NCBI RefSeq assembly: GCF_014529535.1
Contig: NW_023503807.1
Span: forward strand, 248,001 to 312,000
Reading direction: 5' to 3'
DNA length: 64,000 nucleotides
From: Bradysia coprophila
Taxonomy: Eukaryota; Arthropoda; Insecta; Diptera; Sciaridae
Part shown: positions 11,755 through 24,255 of the stretch, in pieces
Position numbering within the stretch: the stretch's first letter is position 1
Layout: each line of letters opens with the position of its first letter
Made by a program: the position numbers and the translations under genes
Notes under the pieces: generated by a model
Database searches by the model: none
The model's input: only the letters and a program-made list of their open reading frames with translations
What the model was told of the DNA's origin: nothing

Positions 11755-13832
11755 CAGTCGATGATTGGCTGTCAAAGAGTAAACATCTCTGCCGAAACAA
11801 TGGTATACGTCAGTCGATGATTGGCTGTGAAAAAGGAAACATCTCTAATGGTGTTCTTCAGTCGGTGATTGGCTGTCAAAGAGTAAACATCTCTGCCAAA
11901 ACAAGGACATACTTTAGTCGGTGATTGGCTCTCAAAGAGTAAACATCTCTGCCAAAACAATGGTATACTTCAGTCGGTGATTGGCTGTCAAAGAGTAAAT
12001 ATCTCTGCCAAAACAATGGTATACTTCAGTCGATGATTGGCTGTGAAAAAGTAAACATCTCTAATGGTATACTTCAGTCGGTGATTGGCTGTCAAAGAGT
12101 AAACATCTCTGAAAAAACAAAGACATACTTTAGTCGGTGATTGGCTCTCAAAGGGTAAACATCTCTGCCAAAACAATGGTATTCTTCAGTCGATGATTGG
12201 CTGTCAAAGAGTAAACATCTCTGCCAAAACAATGGTATACTTCAGTCGATGATTGGCTGTGAAAAAGGAAACATCTCCAATGGTATTCTTCAGTCGCTGA
12301 TTGGCTGTCAAAGAGTAAACATCTCTGCCAAAACAATGGTATACTTCAGTCGATGATTGGCTGTGAAAAAGGAAACATCTCTAATGGTGTACTTCAGTCG
12401 GTGATTGGCTCTCAAAGAGTAAACATCTCTGCCAAAACAATGGTATACTTCAGTCGATGATTGGCTGTGAAAAAGGAAACATCTCTAATGGTGTACTTCA
12501 GTCGGTCATTGGCTGTCAAAGAGTAAACATCTCAGCCGAAACAATGGTATACTTCAGTCGGTGATTGGCTCTCAAAGAGTAAACATCTCAGCCAAAACAA
12601 TGGTATACTTCAGTCGGTGATTGGCTCTCAAAGAGTAAACATCTCTGTCAAAACAATAGTATACTTCAGTCGGTGATTGGCTCTCAAAGAGTAAACATCT
12701 CAGCCAAAACAATGGTATACTTCAGTCGGTGATTGGCTGTCAAAGAGTAAACATCTCAGCCAAAACAATAGTATACTTCAGTCGGTGATTGGCTCTCAAA
12801 GAGTAAACATCTCTGTCAAAACAATGGTATACTTCAGTCGGTGATTGGCTCTCAAAGAGTAAACATCTCAGCCAAAACAATGGTATACTTCAGTCGGTGA
12901 TTGGCTCTCAAAGAGTAAACATCTCAGCCAAAACAATGGTATACTTCAGTCGGTGATTGGCTCTCAAAGAGTAAACATCTCTGTCAAAACAATGGTATAC
13001 TTCAGTCGGTGATTGGCTCTCAAAGAGTAAACATCTCAGCCAAAACAATGGTATACTTCAGTCGGTGATTGGCTCTCAAAGAGTAAACATCTCAGCCAAA
13101 ACAATGGTATACTTCAGTCGATGATTGGCTCTCAAAGAGTAAACATCTCTGTCAAAACAATAGTATACTTCAGTCGGTGATTGGCTCTCAAAGAGTAAAC
13201 ATCTCAGCCAAAACAATGGTATACTTCAGTCGGTGATTGGCTCTCAAAGAGTAAACATCTCAGCCAAAACAATGGTATACTTCAGTCGGTGATTGGCTCT
13301 CAAAGAGTAAACATCTCTGTCAAAACAATGGTATACTTCAGTCGGTGATTGGCTCTCAAAGAGTAAACATCTCTGCCAAAACAATGGTATACTTCAGTCG
13401 ATGATTGGCTCTCAAAGAGTAAACATCTCTGTCAAAACAATAGTATACTTCAGTCGGTGATTGGCTCTCAAAGAGTAAACATCTCAGCCAAAACAATGGT
13501 ATACTTCAGTCGGTGATTGGCTGTCAAAGAGTAAACATCTCAGCCAAAACAATGGTATACTTCAGTCGGTGATTGGCTCTCAAAGAGTAAACATCTCAGC
13601 CAAAACAATGGTATACTTCAGTCGGTGATTGGCTGTCAAAGAGTAAACATCTCAGCCAAAACAATGGTATACTTCAGTCGGTGATGGGCTGTCAAAGAGT
13701 AAACATTTCAGCCAAAACAATGGTATACTTCAGTCGGTGATTGGCTGTCAAAGAGAAAACAACTCTGCCAAAACAAGGACATACTTCAGTCGATGATTGG
13801 CTGTCAAAGAGTAAATATCTCTGCCGAAACAA
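11755..13832 (+). repeat. 56-bp tandem array, left arm (about 37 copies)
   Basis: Unit of 56 bp containing ATACTTCAGTCGGTGATTGG, CTCAAAGAGTAAACATCT and GCCAAAACAATGGT. The period is read directly at 12541 and 12597. Early copies (up to about 12500) are more variable, some with internal deletions; 12540-13740 is nearly homogeneous. Each unit carries TGATTGGCT, the reverse complement of AGCCAATCA. Confidence 0.9.
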
Positions 13833-14141
13833 GTACTGCTGTCTTTGTTATCCGGAGAGCCACTCATGTATAATAAGGACACTGAAGAGAATTGTTGAAC
13901 TATGTAGTATGTTTCGTTGTGCTGATATCGTTTGCTATGCTAGTTGATATTTGTTGTGTGCATACTTATATTGCCCTCAAGGTTTTAATGTCGGTCGCTT
14001 GGATGACAGCAATATCTACTAATGCGGCTAAATAGCACGCTTCACATGCTATTTAACGGTCCCAAGCCCGTGAAAACGCAGAGGGCTAGAATAGGGTATT
14101 AGTAGGGTTAGTTAATTATGAATAATTTAGCGATTTAGATC
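13833..14141. repeat. Unique linker block, left arm
   Basis: Non-repetitive block (AAGTACTGCTGTCTTTGTTA to the start of the 418-bp array). It is mirrored almost exactly at 23931-24255 in the right arm, including the GGTCCCAAGCCCGTGAAAAC stretch. No ORF. Confidence 0.7.
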
Positions 14142-17100
14142 ACGTTAGGGAAATTGTCACCCATCGATGTGTAACAGCTAATTTTGCAAAGAAATTCGAT
14201 TCTAATGTGAACTCTCCACTGGTAAGATAGGTGTCCTTACTTGATCCATTTGCATAGCACAAACATGTGTAGCGAATGTGTCTTGTTTTACCACTCATTG
14301 CCGCCGGTATACGTTGTATATAGTTCGCATTAGTTTTGAATTTCTTTCGGATTAGCGATCATTTGCAGGTGATCAGTTAACCTAACTCCTTGTAAGGCGA
14401 TGAGAAACCGTTTATGCGAGATTATTGTGTGTCCGTTATAAGCAAACTCTCCTTGAAATTGCCACATTAGGTTAGGGATGGATGCGACGCCACGTTAGGG
14501 AAATTGTCACCCATCAGAGAAATGATAAGATATGGCGCTGGCCCGGCACAGCGCCATCTGTTATCATTTATCTGTAACCCATCGATGAATTACAGCTAAT
14601 TTTGCAAAGAAATTCGAATCTAATGTGAACTTTCCACTGGTAAGAAAGGTGTCCTTACTTGATCCATTTGCATAGCACATACATGTGTAGCGAATGTGTC
14701 TAGTTTTACCACTCATTGCCGCCGGTATACGTTGTATATAGTTCGCATTAGTTTTGAATTTCTTTCGGATTAGCGATCATTTGACAGGTGATCAGTTAAC
14801 CTAACTCCTTGTAAGGCGATGAGAAACCGTTTATGCGAGATTATTGTGTGTCCGTTATAAGCAAACTCTCCTTGAAATTGCCAGATTAAGTTGGGGATGG
14901 ATGCGACGCCACGTTAGGGAATTGTCACCCATCAGAGAAATGATAATATATGGCGCTGGCCCGGCACAGCGCCATCTGTTATCATTTATCTGTCACCCAT
15001 CGATGAATTACAGCTAATTTTGCAAAGAAATTCGAATCTAATGTGAACTTTCCACTGGTAAGATAGGTGTCCTTACTTGATCCATTTGCATAGCACATTC
15101 ATGTGCAGCGAATGTGTCTAGTTTTACCACTCATTGCCGCCGGTATACGTTGTATATAGTTCGCATTAGTTTTGAATTTCTTTCGGATTAGCGATCATTT
15201 GACAGGTGATCAGTTAACCTAACTCCTTGTAAGGCAATGAGAAACCGTTTATGCGAGATCATTGTGTATCCGTTATAAGCAAACTCTCCTTGAAATTGCC
15301 AGATTAAGTTGGGGATGGATGCGACGCCACGTTAGGGAAATTGTCACCCATCAGAGAAATGATAATATATGGCGCTGGCCCGGCACAGCGCCATCTGTTA
15401 TCATTTATCTGTCACCCATCGATGAATTACAGCTAATTTTGCAAAGAAATTCGAATCTAATGTGAACTTTCCACTGGTAAGATAGGTGTCCTTACTTGAT
15501 CCATTTGCATAGCACATTCATGTGCAGCGAATGTGTCTAGTTTTACCACTCATTGCCGCCGGTATACGTTGTATATAGTTCGCATTAGTTTTGAATTTCT
15601 TTCGGATTAGCGATCATTTGACAGGTGATCAGTTAACCTAACTCCTTGTAAGGCAATGAGAAACCGTTTATGCGAGATCATTGTGTATCCGTTATAAGCA
15701 AACTCTTCTTGAAATTGCCACATAATGTTGGGGATGCGACGCCACGTTAGGGAAATTGTCACCCATCAGAAAAATGATAATATATGGCGCTGGCCCGGCA
15801 CAGCGCCATCTGTTATCATTTATCTGTCACCAATCGATGAATTACAGCTAATTTTGCAAAGAAATTCGAATCTAATGTGAACTTTCCACTGGTAAGATAG
15901 GTGTCCTTACTTGATCCATTTGCATAGCACATACGTGTGTAGCGAATGTGTCATGTTTTACCACTCATTGCCGCCGGTATACGTTGTATATAGTTCGCAT
16001 TATTTTTGAATTTCTTTCGGATTAGCGATCATTTGACAGGTGATCAATTAACCTAACTCCTTGTAAGGCGATGAGAAACCGTTTATGCGAGATCATTGTG
16101 TATCCGTTATAAGCAAACTCTCCCTGAAATTGCCACATTAGGTTGGGGATGGATGTGACGCCACGTTAGGGAAATTGTCACCCATCAGAAAAATGATAAT
16201 ATATGGCGCTGGCCCGGCACAGCGCCATCTTTTATCATTTATCTGTCACCAATCGATGAATTACAGCTAATTTTGCAAAGAAATTCGAATCTAATGTGAA
16301 CTTTCCACTGGTAAGATAGGTGTCCTTACTTGATCCATTTGCATAGCACATTCATGTGTAGCGAATGTGTCTAGTTTTACCACTCATTGCCGCCGGTATA
16401 TTTTGTATATAGTTCGCATTAGTTTTGAATTTCTTTCGGATTAGCGATCATTTGACAGGTGATCAGTTAACCTAACTCCTTGTAAGGCGATGAGAAACCG
16501 TTTATGCGAGATCATTGTGTATCCGTTATAAGCAAACTCTTCTTGAAATTGCCACATTATGTTGGGGATGCGACGCCACGTTAGGGAAATTGTCACCCAT
16601 CAGAGAAATGATAATATATGGCGCTGGCCCGGCACAGCGCCATCTGTTATCATTTATCTGTCACCCATCGATGAATTACAGCTAATTTTGCAAAGAAATT
16701 CGAATCTAATGTGAACTTTCCACTGGTAAGATAGGTGTCCTTACTTGATCCATTTGCATAGCACATACATGTGTAGCGAATGTGTCTTGTTTTACCACTC
16801 ATTGCCGCCGGTATACGTTGTATATAGTTCGCATTATTTTTGAATTTCTTTCGGATTAGCGATCATTTGACAGGTGATCAATTAACCTAACTCCTTGTAA
16901 GGCGATGAGAAACCGTTTATGCGAGATCATTGTGTATCCGTTATAAGCAAACTCTTCTTGAAATTGCCACATTATGTTGGGGATGCGACGCCACGTTAGG
17001 GAAATTGTCACCCATCAGAGAAATGATAATATATGGCGCTGGCCCGGCACAGCGCCATCTGTTATCATTTATCTGTCACCCATCGATGAATTACAGCTAA

Positions 17101-17890
17101 TTTTGCAAAGAAATTCGAATCTAATGTGAACTTTCCACTGGTAAGATAGGTGTCCTTACTTGATCCATTTGCATAGCACATTCATGTGTAGCGAATGTGT
17201 CATGTTTTACCACTCATTGCCGCCGGTATACGTTGTATATAGTTCGCATTATTTTTGAATTTCTTTCGGATTAGCGATCATTTGACAGGTGATCAATTAA
17301 CCTAACTCCTTGTAAGGCGATGAGAAACCGTTTATGCGAGATCATTGTGTATCCGTTATAAGCAAACTCTCCTTGAAATTTCCACATTAGGTTAGGGATG
17401 GATGCGACGCCACGTTAGGGAAATTGTCACCCATCAGAGAAATGATAAGATATGGCGCTGACCCGGCACAGCGCCATCTGTTATCATTTATCTGTCACCC
17501 ATCGATGAATTACAGCTAATTTTGCAAAGAAATTCGAATCTAATGTGAACTTTCCACTGGTAAGATAGGTGTCCTTACTTGATCCATTTGCATAGCACAT
17601 ACGTGTGTAGCGAATGTGTCTTGTTTTACCACTCATTGCCGCCGGTATTGGTAAGATAGGTGTCCTTACTTGATCCATTTGCATAGCACAAACATGTGTA
17701 GCGAATGTGTCTTGTTTTACCACTCATTGCCGCCGGTATACGTTGTATATAGTTCGCATTATTTTTGAATTTCTTTCGGGTTAGCGATCATTTGATAGGT
17801 GATCAATTGACCTAACTCCTTGTAAGGCAATGAGAAACCGTTTATACGATCATTGTGTATCCGTTATAAGCAAACTCTCCTTGAAATTGC
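14142..17890. repeat. 418-bp tandem array, left arm (about 9 copies)
   Basis: Copies start with ACGTTAGGGAAATTGTCACC at 14142, 14492, 14911, 15329, 15743, 16162, about 16578, 16995 and 17412. The period is about 417-419 bp after a shorter first unit. Each full unit holds a hairpin (ATGGCGCTG..CAGCGCCAT inside GAAATGATAA..TTATCATTT) and an ATTTGCAT octamer. Late copies contain a 91-bp internal duplication that is expanded in the right arm. Confidence 0.9.
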
Positions 17891-18780
17891 CACATTTCGG
17901 AACTAACTCCTCGCCGATTCTTACGGGAAGAAAAGAGGGCACAGGCAGGGCCTTGGGGGCAGTTCCCAAGTGCGCTCAACTGTGGACAACCTTTTTTAGC
18001 ATCAGTACATGAAATATTTGTCTCATAAAAAAAATCGTCATAATTGTTAATAGGGTATAAAATCAGGGTGACGCACCTCTTTGTGTATTAATTTACAATG
18101 TAACTGATATCCCTTGTGGTGACGCATTCTGCGTGTGAAATAAATAATTTGAGAAAAAAAATACTTAGTCGAATGTACTTAGAAAGGACAAATTTTTGGT
18201 TTAATTAAAAATCCATTAGACAACAATATGATGTAAAGCTTTAAGCTTAACCATTTCTTTTGTTCTAAAATAACATTTTTAACTAACAATACGTGAAGTA
18301 AGAGTAGGTCCGGAAGGAAAGGACAATTGAGGACATATTTTATGTATAATTAAAAATTATTTATTCTTTTTTCTTGAAATTTTATTTTACCAAAATTTAG
18401 TTTACAAATAACTTCGAATCATTTAAATATAATGGACGGATGACTTAACTTAACTTAACAAACTTTATTATTCAAACAAATACAAATTACAAATATAATA
18501 ATAATATTTCACTTGCAGCATATGTTTACATGGCGACGGACGAGCGAGAAGGCGAAAGAAATTATGGACGGAAGATTACAAACTATGGATCACTAATTAT
18601 GGACAAATTGAAGACAATTGATTGAAAGAAGAGAACTAAGCGATTTAGCACTAAGAAAAATTATTTGATGTGTGGACACAAATTTTCAGACCTTCAACTA
18701 TTGTTTTGGCCTAATGCACCTTTTGGTTGACTGATATTTTCTCAATAGATTTTTGTAATTGTAACAAAAACGTAAGCAAA
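17891..18780. repeat. Inner inverted block, left arm
   Basis: About 900 bp, almost identical in inverse orientation to 21199-22100; comparison over 18421-18780 shows roughly one mismatch. It contains AACTTAACTTAACAAACTTTATTA. Read on the other strand this is AATAAA followed by TTAAG repeats, resembling a retroposon 3' tail. No ORF. Confidence 0.8.
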
Positions 18781-19061
18781 CTAGGTCCCGTCTTGTGGAT
18801 GGGTTGGGTCCCTTGACTGATCCTAATTTAATTGGATATTCGACAAGTTTATATTAAGAGTCAATTCGCCAATTACTCAGACATTTGGAAAACAAGCTCG
18901 CTCCGATATGATTGAGTTGTAGCTCATTGGATTCAATTCTAGCGAACAGGTATCTGTATTTTTTTTTTAAACAAAATCCAGTTCGAGTGTAATATGTCTA
19001 CATGTCATATGATCTCAGAGGGTGGTTAAAACACTGTTTTAGCAATAACTTGAGTAAGGAG
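18781..19061. other. Spacer start with terminus-like motif
   Basis: Immediately inside the left arm, CTAGGTCCCGTCTTGTGGAT...GGTCCCTTGACTGA (18782-18818) resembles the outer terminus at 11601-11636 in the same orientation. It could be the end of a second, nested element. Confidence 0.45.
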
Positions 19062-20200
19062 AAACCAAATATGCTTCTTAAAAAAAATTTTTTGTATGGA
19101 AATTTTTGTGAAGACGAACACTTAAAATTGACCAAAATGGAGCACGTTTCATAAAAAAAAAATTTTGTAGGGAAATTTTTGTGAAGAAAATTGGCCAAAA
19201 TGGAGCATGTTTCTTGAAAAAAATATTTTTCGTATGGAAATTTTTGTGAAGATGAAAACTTAAAATTGGCCAAAATGGAGCACGTTTCTTCAAAAAAAAA
19301 ATTTGTATGGAAATTTTTGTGAAGACGAAAACTTAAAATTGGCCAAAATGGAGCACGTTTCTTCAAAAAAAAATTTTTGTATGGAAATTTTTGTGAAGAC
19401 GAAAACTAAATTTGCCAAAATGGAGCATGTTTCTTGAAAAAATATTTTTTGTATGGAAATTTTTGTGAAGACGAAAACTTAAAATTGGCCAAAATGGAGC
19501 ATGTTTCTTGAAAAAAATATTTTTCGTATGGAAATTTTTGTGAAGACGAAAACTTAAAATTGGCCAAAATGGAGCACGTTTCTTCAAAAAAAATATTTTT
19601 GTATGGAAATTTTTGTGAAGACGAAAACTTAAAATTGGCCAAAATGGAGCACGTTTCTTCAAAAAAAATATTTTTGTATGGAAATTTTTATGAAGACGAA
19701 AACTTAAAATTGGCCAAAATGGAGCACGTTTCTTGAAAAAAATATTTTTTGTATGGAAATTTTTGTGAAGACAATAACTTAAAATTGGCCAAAATGGAGC
19801 ACGTTTCTTCAAAAAATATTTTTTGTATGGAAATTTTTGTGAAGACGAAAACTTAAAATTGGCCAAAATGGAGCACGTTTCTTCAAAAAAAAATTTTTGT
19901 ATGGAAATTTTTGTAAGGACGAAAACTTAAAATTTGCCAAAATGGAGAATGTTTCTTGAAAAAAAAATTTTTGTATGGAAATTTTTGTGAAGACGAAAAC
20001 TTAAAATTGGCCAAAATGGAGCACGTTTCTTCAAAAAAAAATGTTTGTATGGAAATTTTTGTGAAGGTGAAAACTTAAAATTTGCCAAAATGGAGCACGT
20101 TTCTTTAAAAAAAAATTTTGTATGGAAATTTTTGTGAAGACGAAAACTTAAAATTTGCCAAAATGGAACATGTTTCTTGACAAAAAATTTTTTTATGTGT
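19062..20200. repeat. 75-bp tandem array in the spacer (about 15 copies)
   Basis: Unit of about 73-77 bp containing TTTTTGTATGGAAATTTTTG, TGAAGACGAAAACTTAAAA and GCCAAAATGGAGCACGTTTC. It has a run of A residues that varies in length. Short minus-strand ORFs across it (RAPFWPILS, FHTK) are products of the repeat and not genes. Confidence 0.9.
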
Positions 20201-20375
20201 ACGTTTCCGGTAAAATAGATAAAATCGGTTCATGATCCGGTTCATGAGAAAATGGATACAAATAATTACGTTGTTTATGTTGTAATAAGATACCGCGACT
20301 CGTGAGAATTACGACCCACGCTTCGCTCGGGCTGCAAACTTCACACTGGTCGACGTTGTCTAATGTTACAATTGC

Positions 20376-21198
20376 TTGACTTTTGCAACACTATATACTC
20401 ATTGTATTGTATTATGTAATTTCAGGTATATGCTGATTGTTAATTATCAAATATCAAATATTACCTTGACTGAAAGTCAAGGGTCTTACGTCAGAAAATA
20501 CCCTAAAATGTTGGTTACCACACAATGTATGAAATGTTATCAAAAACGTAATTGTTTGTTACCATTTTTTTTGTCATCACGATAACTTGAGTAATTCTTG
20601 ACCGATTTTGATGATTTTTTTTATTCGACGAGGAATGGGATTTAAGTTCGAAGATGGGCCATCTCGGAATAAGGTTCTGGAAATTATTCCAGAAAAACAG
20701 GATTTTACTCTGTTGATAATTGATAATTTAATGTGTTATTCTCCAGTGACTGGAGAAAATAGTGAAAAATTTAGGTTCCCAAAATTATCGATTTGACATT
20801 TGGAAGGTCAAGTTCGACGATGAACTATGTGTGAACAATTCGTCAAAAGGTTTGCCAGAAAATATAAATGCAACAAAATAATCGATTTGATAATTGATAA
20901 TTAACAAGCAGCAGATACCTAAAATTACATATACAGGGTAAGCAAATAGAATGCTGTAAATACAGCTAGGTCTTTTTTTGATTTATGTTGTGATTGATTC
21001 ATGCCACACATTCAAAACTACAACGGAAGCATCATTTCGTCTAAACAACTGCAAGCAGAGATGTGGCTAAACAATGTTTCATGATCAAGAGGTACTTTAT
21101 GCACGACGAGCAAATAGCAGCGGCCCAGAAGTACAGCACTGTTTGAAAGTTGACCATACTTTGACAGAGATGGCTCAATCCTACAAAGTTTTAACTTA
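20376..21198. repeat. Dispersed repeat, spacer copy
   Basis: Non-coding sequence (for example AAATGTTGGTTACCACACAA, CATCACGATAACTTGAG, GGTCAAGTTCGACGATGAAC) found inverted at 25540-26190. Part of it (about 20480-20790) also recurs inverted at 25250-25540. It includes CTAGGTCTTTTTTTGA near 20970, similar to the CTAGGTCC terminus motif. Confidence 0.7.
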
Positions 21199-22100
21199 TT
21201 TGCTTACGTTTTTGTTACAATTACAAAAATCTATTGAGAAAATATCAGTCAACCAAAAGGTGCATTAGGCCAAAACAATAGTTGAAGGTCTGAAAATTTG
21301 TGTCCACACATCAAATAATTTTTCTTAGTGCTAAATCGCTTAGTTCTCTTCTTTCAATCAATTGTCTTCAATTTGTCCATAATTAGTGATCCATAGTTTG
21401 TAATCATCCGTCCATAATTTCTTTCGCCTTCTCGCTCGTCCGTCGCCATGTAAACATATGCTGCAAGTGAAATATTATTATTATATTTGTAATTTGTATT
21501 TGTTTGAATAATAAAGTTTGTTAAGTTAAGTTAAGTCATCCGTCCATTATATTTAAATGATTCGAAGTTATTTGTAAACTAAATTTTGGTAAAATAAAAT
21601 TTCAAGAAAAAAGAATAAATAATTTTTAATTATACATAAAATATGTCCTCAATTGTCCTTTCCTTCCGGACCTACTCTTAATTCACGTATTGTTAGTTAA
21701 AAGTGTTATTTTAGAACAAAAGAAATGGTTAAGCTTAAAGCTTTACATCGCTGTTTCATACATATTGTTGTCTAATGGATTTTTAATTAAACCAAAAATT
21801 TGTCCTTTCTAAGTACATTCGACTAAGTATTTTTTTCTCAAATTATTTATTTCACACGCAGAATGCGTCACCACAAGAGATATCAGTTACTTTGTAAGTT
21901 ATAACACAAAGAGGTGCGTCACCTTCACCCTGATTTTATATAATATTGACAATTATGACGCTTTTTTTATGAGATAAATATTTCATGTACTGATGTTGAA
22001 AAAGATTTTTCACAGTTGAGCGCACTTGGGAACTGCCCCCAAGGCCCTGCCTGTGCCCTCTTTTCTTCCCGTAGGAATCGGCGAGGAGTTAGGTCCGAAA
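21199..22100. repeat. Inner inverted block, right arm
   Basis: Inverted partner of 17891-18780, starting at TTTGCTTACGTTTTTGTTAC. Near-identity with the left copy implies a recent origin or gene conversion. Confidence 0.8.
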
Positions 22101-23930
22101 TGTGGCAACTTTAAGGAGAGTTTGCTTATAACGGATACACAATGATCGTATAAACGGTTTCTCATTGCCTAACAAGGAGTTAGGTTATTTGATCACCTAT
22201 CGAATGATCGCTAACCCGAAAGAAATTCAAAACTAATGTGAACTATATACAACGTATACCGGCGGCAATGAGTGGTAAAACAAGACACATTCGCTACACA
22301 TGTATGTGCTATGCAAATGGATCAAGTAAGGACACCTATCTTACCAATACCGGCGGCAATGAGTGGTAAAACAAGACACATTCGCTACACACGTATGTGC
22401 TATGCAAATGGATCAAGCAAGGACACCTATCTTACCAGTGGAAAGTTCACATTAGATTCGAATTTCTTTGTAAAATTAGCTGTTACACATCGATGGGTGA
22501 CAGAGAAATGACAACAGATGGTGTTGTCCCGGCCCAGACATCCGTTATCATTTCTCTGATGGCTTACAATTGACCTAACGTTGCGTCCTATCTACCCCAC
22601 CTAATGTGGCAATTTTAAGGAGAGTTTGCTTATAACTGATACACAATGATCGTATAAACAGTTTCTCATTGCCTAACAAGGAGTTAGGTTAATTGATCAC
22701 CTATCGAATGATCGCTAACTCGAAAGAAATTCAAAACTAATGTGAACTATATACAACGTATACCGGCGGAAATGAGTGGTAAAACAAGACACATTCGCTA
22801 CACATGTATGTGCTATGCAAATGGATCAAGTAAGGACACCTATCTTACCAATACCGGCGGCAATGAGTGGTAAAACAAGACACATTCGCTACACACTTAT
22901 GTGCTATGCAAATGGATCAAGTAAGGACACCTATCTTACCAGTGGAAAGTTCACATTAGATTCGAATTTCTTTGTAAAATTAGCTGTTATACATAGATGG
23001 GTGACAGAGAAATGACAACAGATGGTGTTGTCCCGGCCCAGACATCCGTTATCATTTCTCTGATGGCTTACAATTGACCTAACGTTGCGTTCTATCTAAC
23101 CCACCTAATGTGGCAATTTTAAGGAGAGTTTGCTTATAACTGATACACAATGATCGTATAAACAGTTTCTCATTGCCTAACAAGGAGTTAGGTTAATTGA
23201 TCACCTATCGAATGATTGCTAACCCGAAAGAAATTCAAAACTAATGTGAACTATATACAACGTATACCGGCGTCAATGAGTGGTAAAACAAGACACATTC
23301 GCTACACACGTATGTGCTATGCAAATGGATCAAGCAAGGACACCTATCTTACCAGTGGAAAGTTCACATTAGATTCGAATTTCTTTGTAAAATTAGCTGT
23401 TACACATCGATGGGTGACAGAGAAATGACAACAGATGGTGTTGTCCCGGCCCAGACATCCGTTATCATTTCTCTGATGGCTTACAATTGACCTAACGTTG
23501 CGTCCTATCTACCCCACCTAATGTGGCAATTTTAAGGAGAGTTTGCTTATAACTGATACACAATGATCGTATAAACAGTTTCTCATTGCCTAACAAGGAG
23601 TTAGGTTAATTGATCACCTATCGAATGATCGCTAACTCGAAAGAAATTCAAAACTAATGTGAACTATATACAACGTATACCGGCGGCAATGAGTGGTAAA
23701 ACAAGACACATTCGCTACACATGTATGTGCTATGCAAATGGATCAAGTAAGGACACCTATCTTACCAATACCGGCGGCAATGAGTGGTAAAACAAGACAC
23801 ATTCGCTACACACTTATGTGCTATGCAAATGGATCAAGTAAGGACACCTATCTTACCAGTGGAAAGTGGACATTAGAATCGAATTTCTTTGCAAAATTAG
23901 CTGTCACACATCGAAGGGTGACAAATTTCC
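22100..23930. repeat. 418-bp-type tandem array, right arm (about 4 copies)
   Basis: Inverted version of the left array. Copies repeat about every 504 bp (ACCGGCGGCAATGAGTGGTA near 22258, 22762; ACCGGCGTCAATG near 23267) because most contain a duplicated 91-bp segment. The hairpin is diverged (GATGGTGTTGTCCCGGCCCA), unlike the conserved left-arm version. Confidence 0.85.
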
Positions 23931-24255
23931 CTAACTTGATGTCCTATCCTTCGCTAAATTATTCATAACTAACTAAACCCTACAAATACCCTACTCTACC
24001 CCTCTGCGTTTTCACGGGCTTGGGACCGTTAAATAGCATGTGAAGCGTGCTATTTAGCCGCATTAGTAGATATTGCTGTCATTCAAGCGACCGACATTAA
24101 AACCTAGAGCGCAATATAAGTATGCACACAACACATATCAACTAGCATAGCAAACAATATCAGCACAACCAAACATACCACACAGTGCAACAATTCTCTT
24201 CTGTATCCTTATTATACATGAGTAGCTCTCCGGATAACAAAAACAGCAGTACTTG
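23931..24255. repeat. Unique linker block, right arm
   Basis: Mirror of 13833-14141 with scattered substitutions. Ends at GTACTTGTTTCGGCAGAGA where the 56-bp array resumes. Confidence 0.7.

Noticed and set aside
11755-13832. CRISPR-like regular repeat array
   Set aside because: Units are contiguous 56-bp tandem repeats without unique spacers, the context is eukaryotic, and there are no cas genes.
18998-19866. Overlapping minus-strand ORFs with repeated RAPFWPILS/FHTK motifs
   Set aside because: They are translations of the 75-bp non-coding tandem repeat in several frames; composition follows the repeat and there is no start or splice context.
22272-23968. Repeated 79-91 codon ORFs (DTFATHVCAMQM)
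   Set aside because: Identical ORFs recur once per 418/504-bp repeat unit in both arms; they reflect repeat amplification and not genes.
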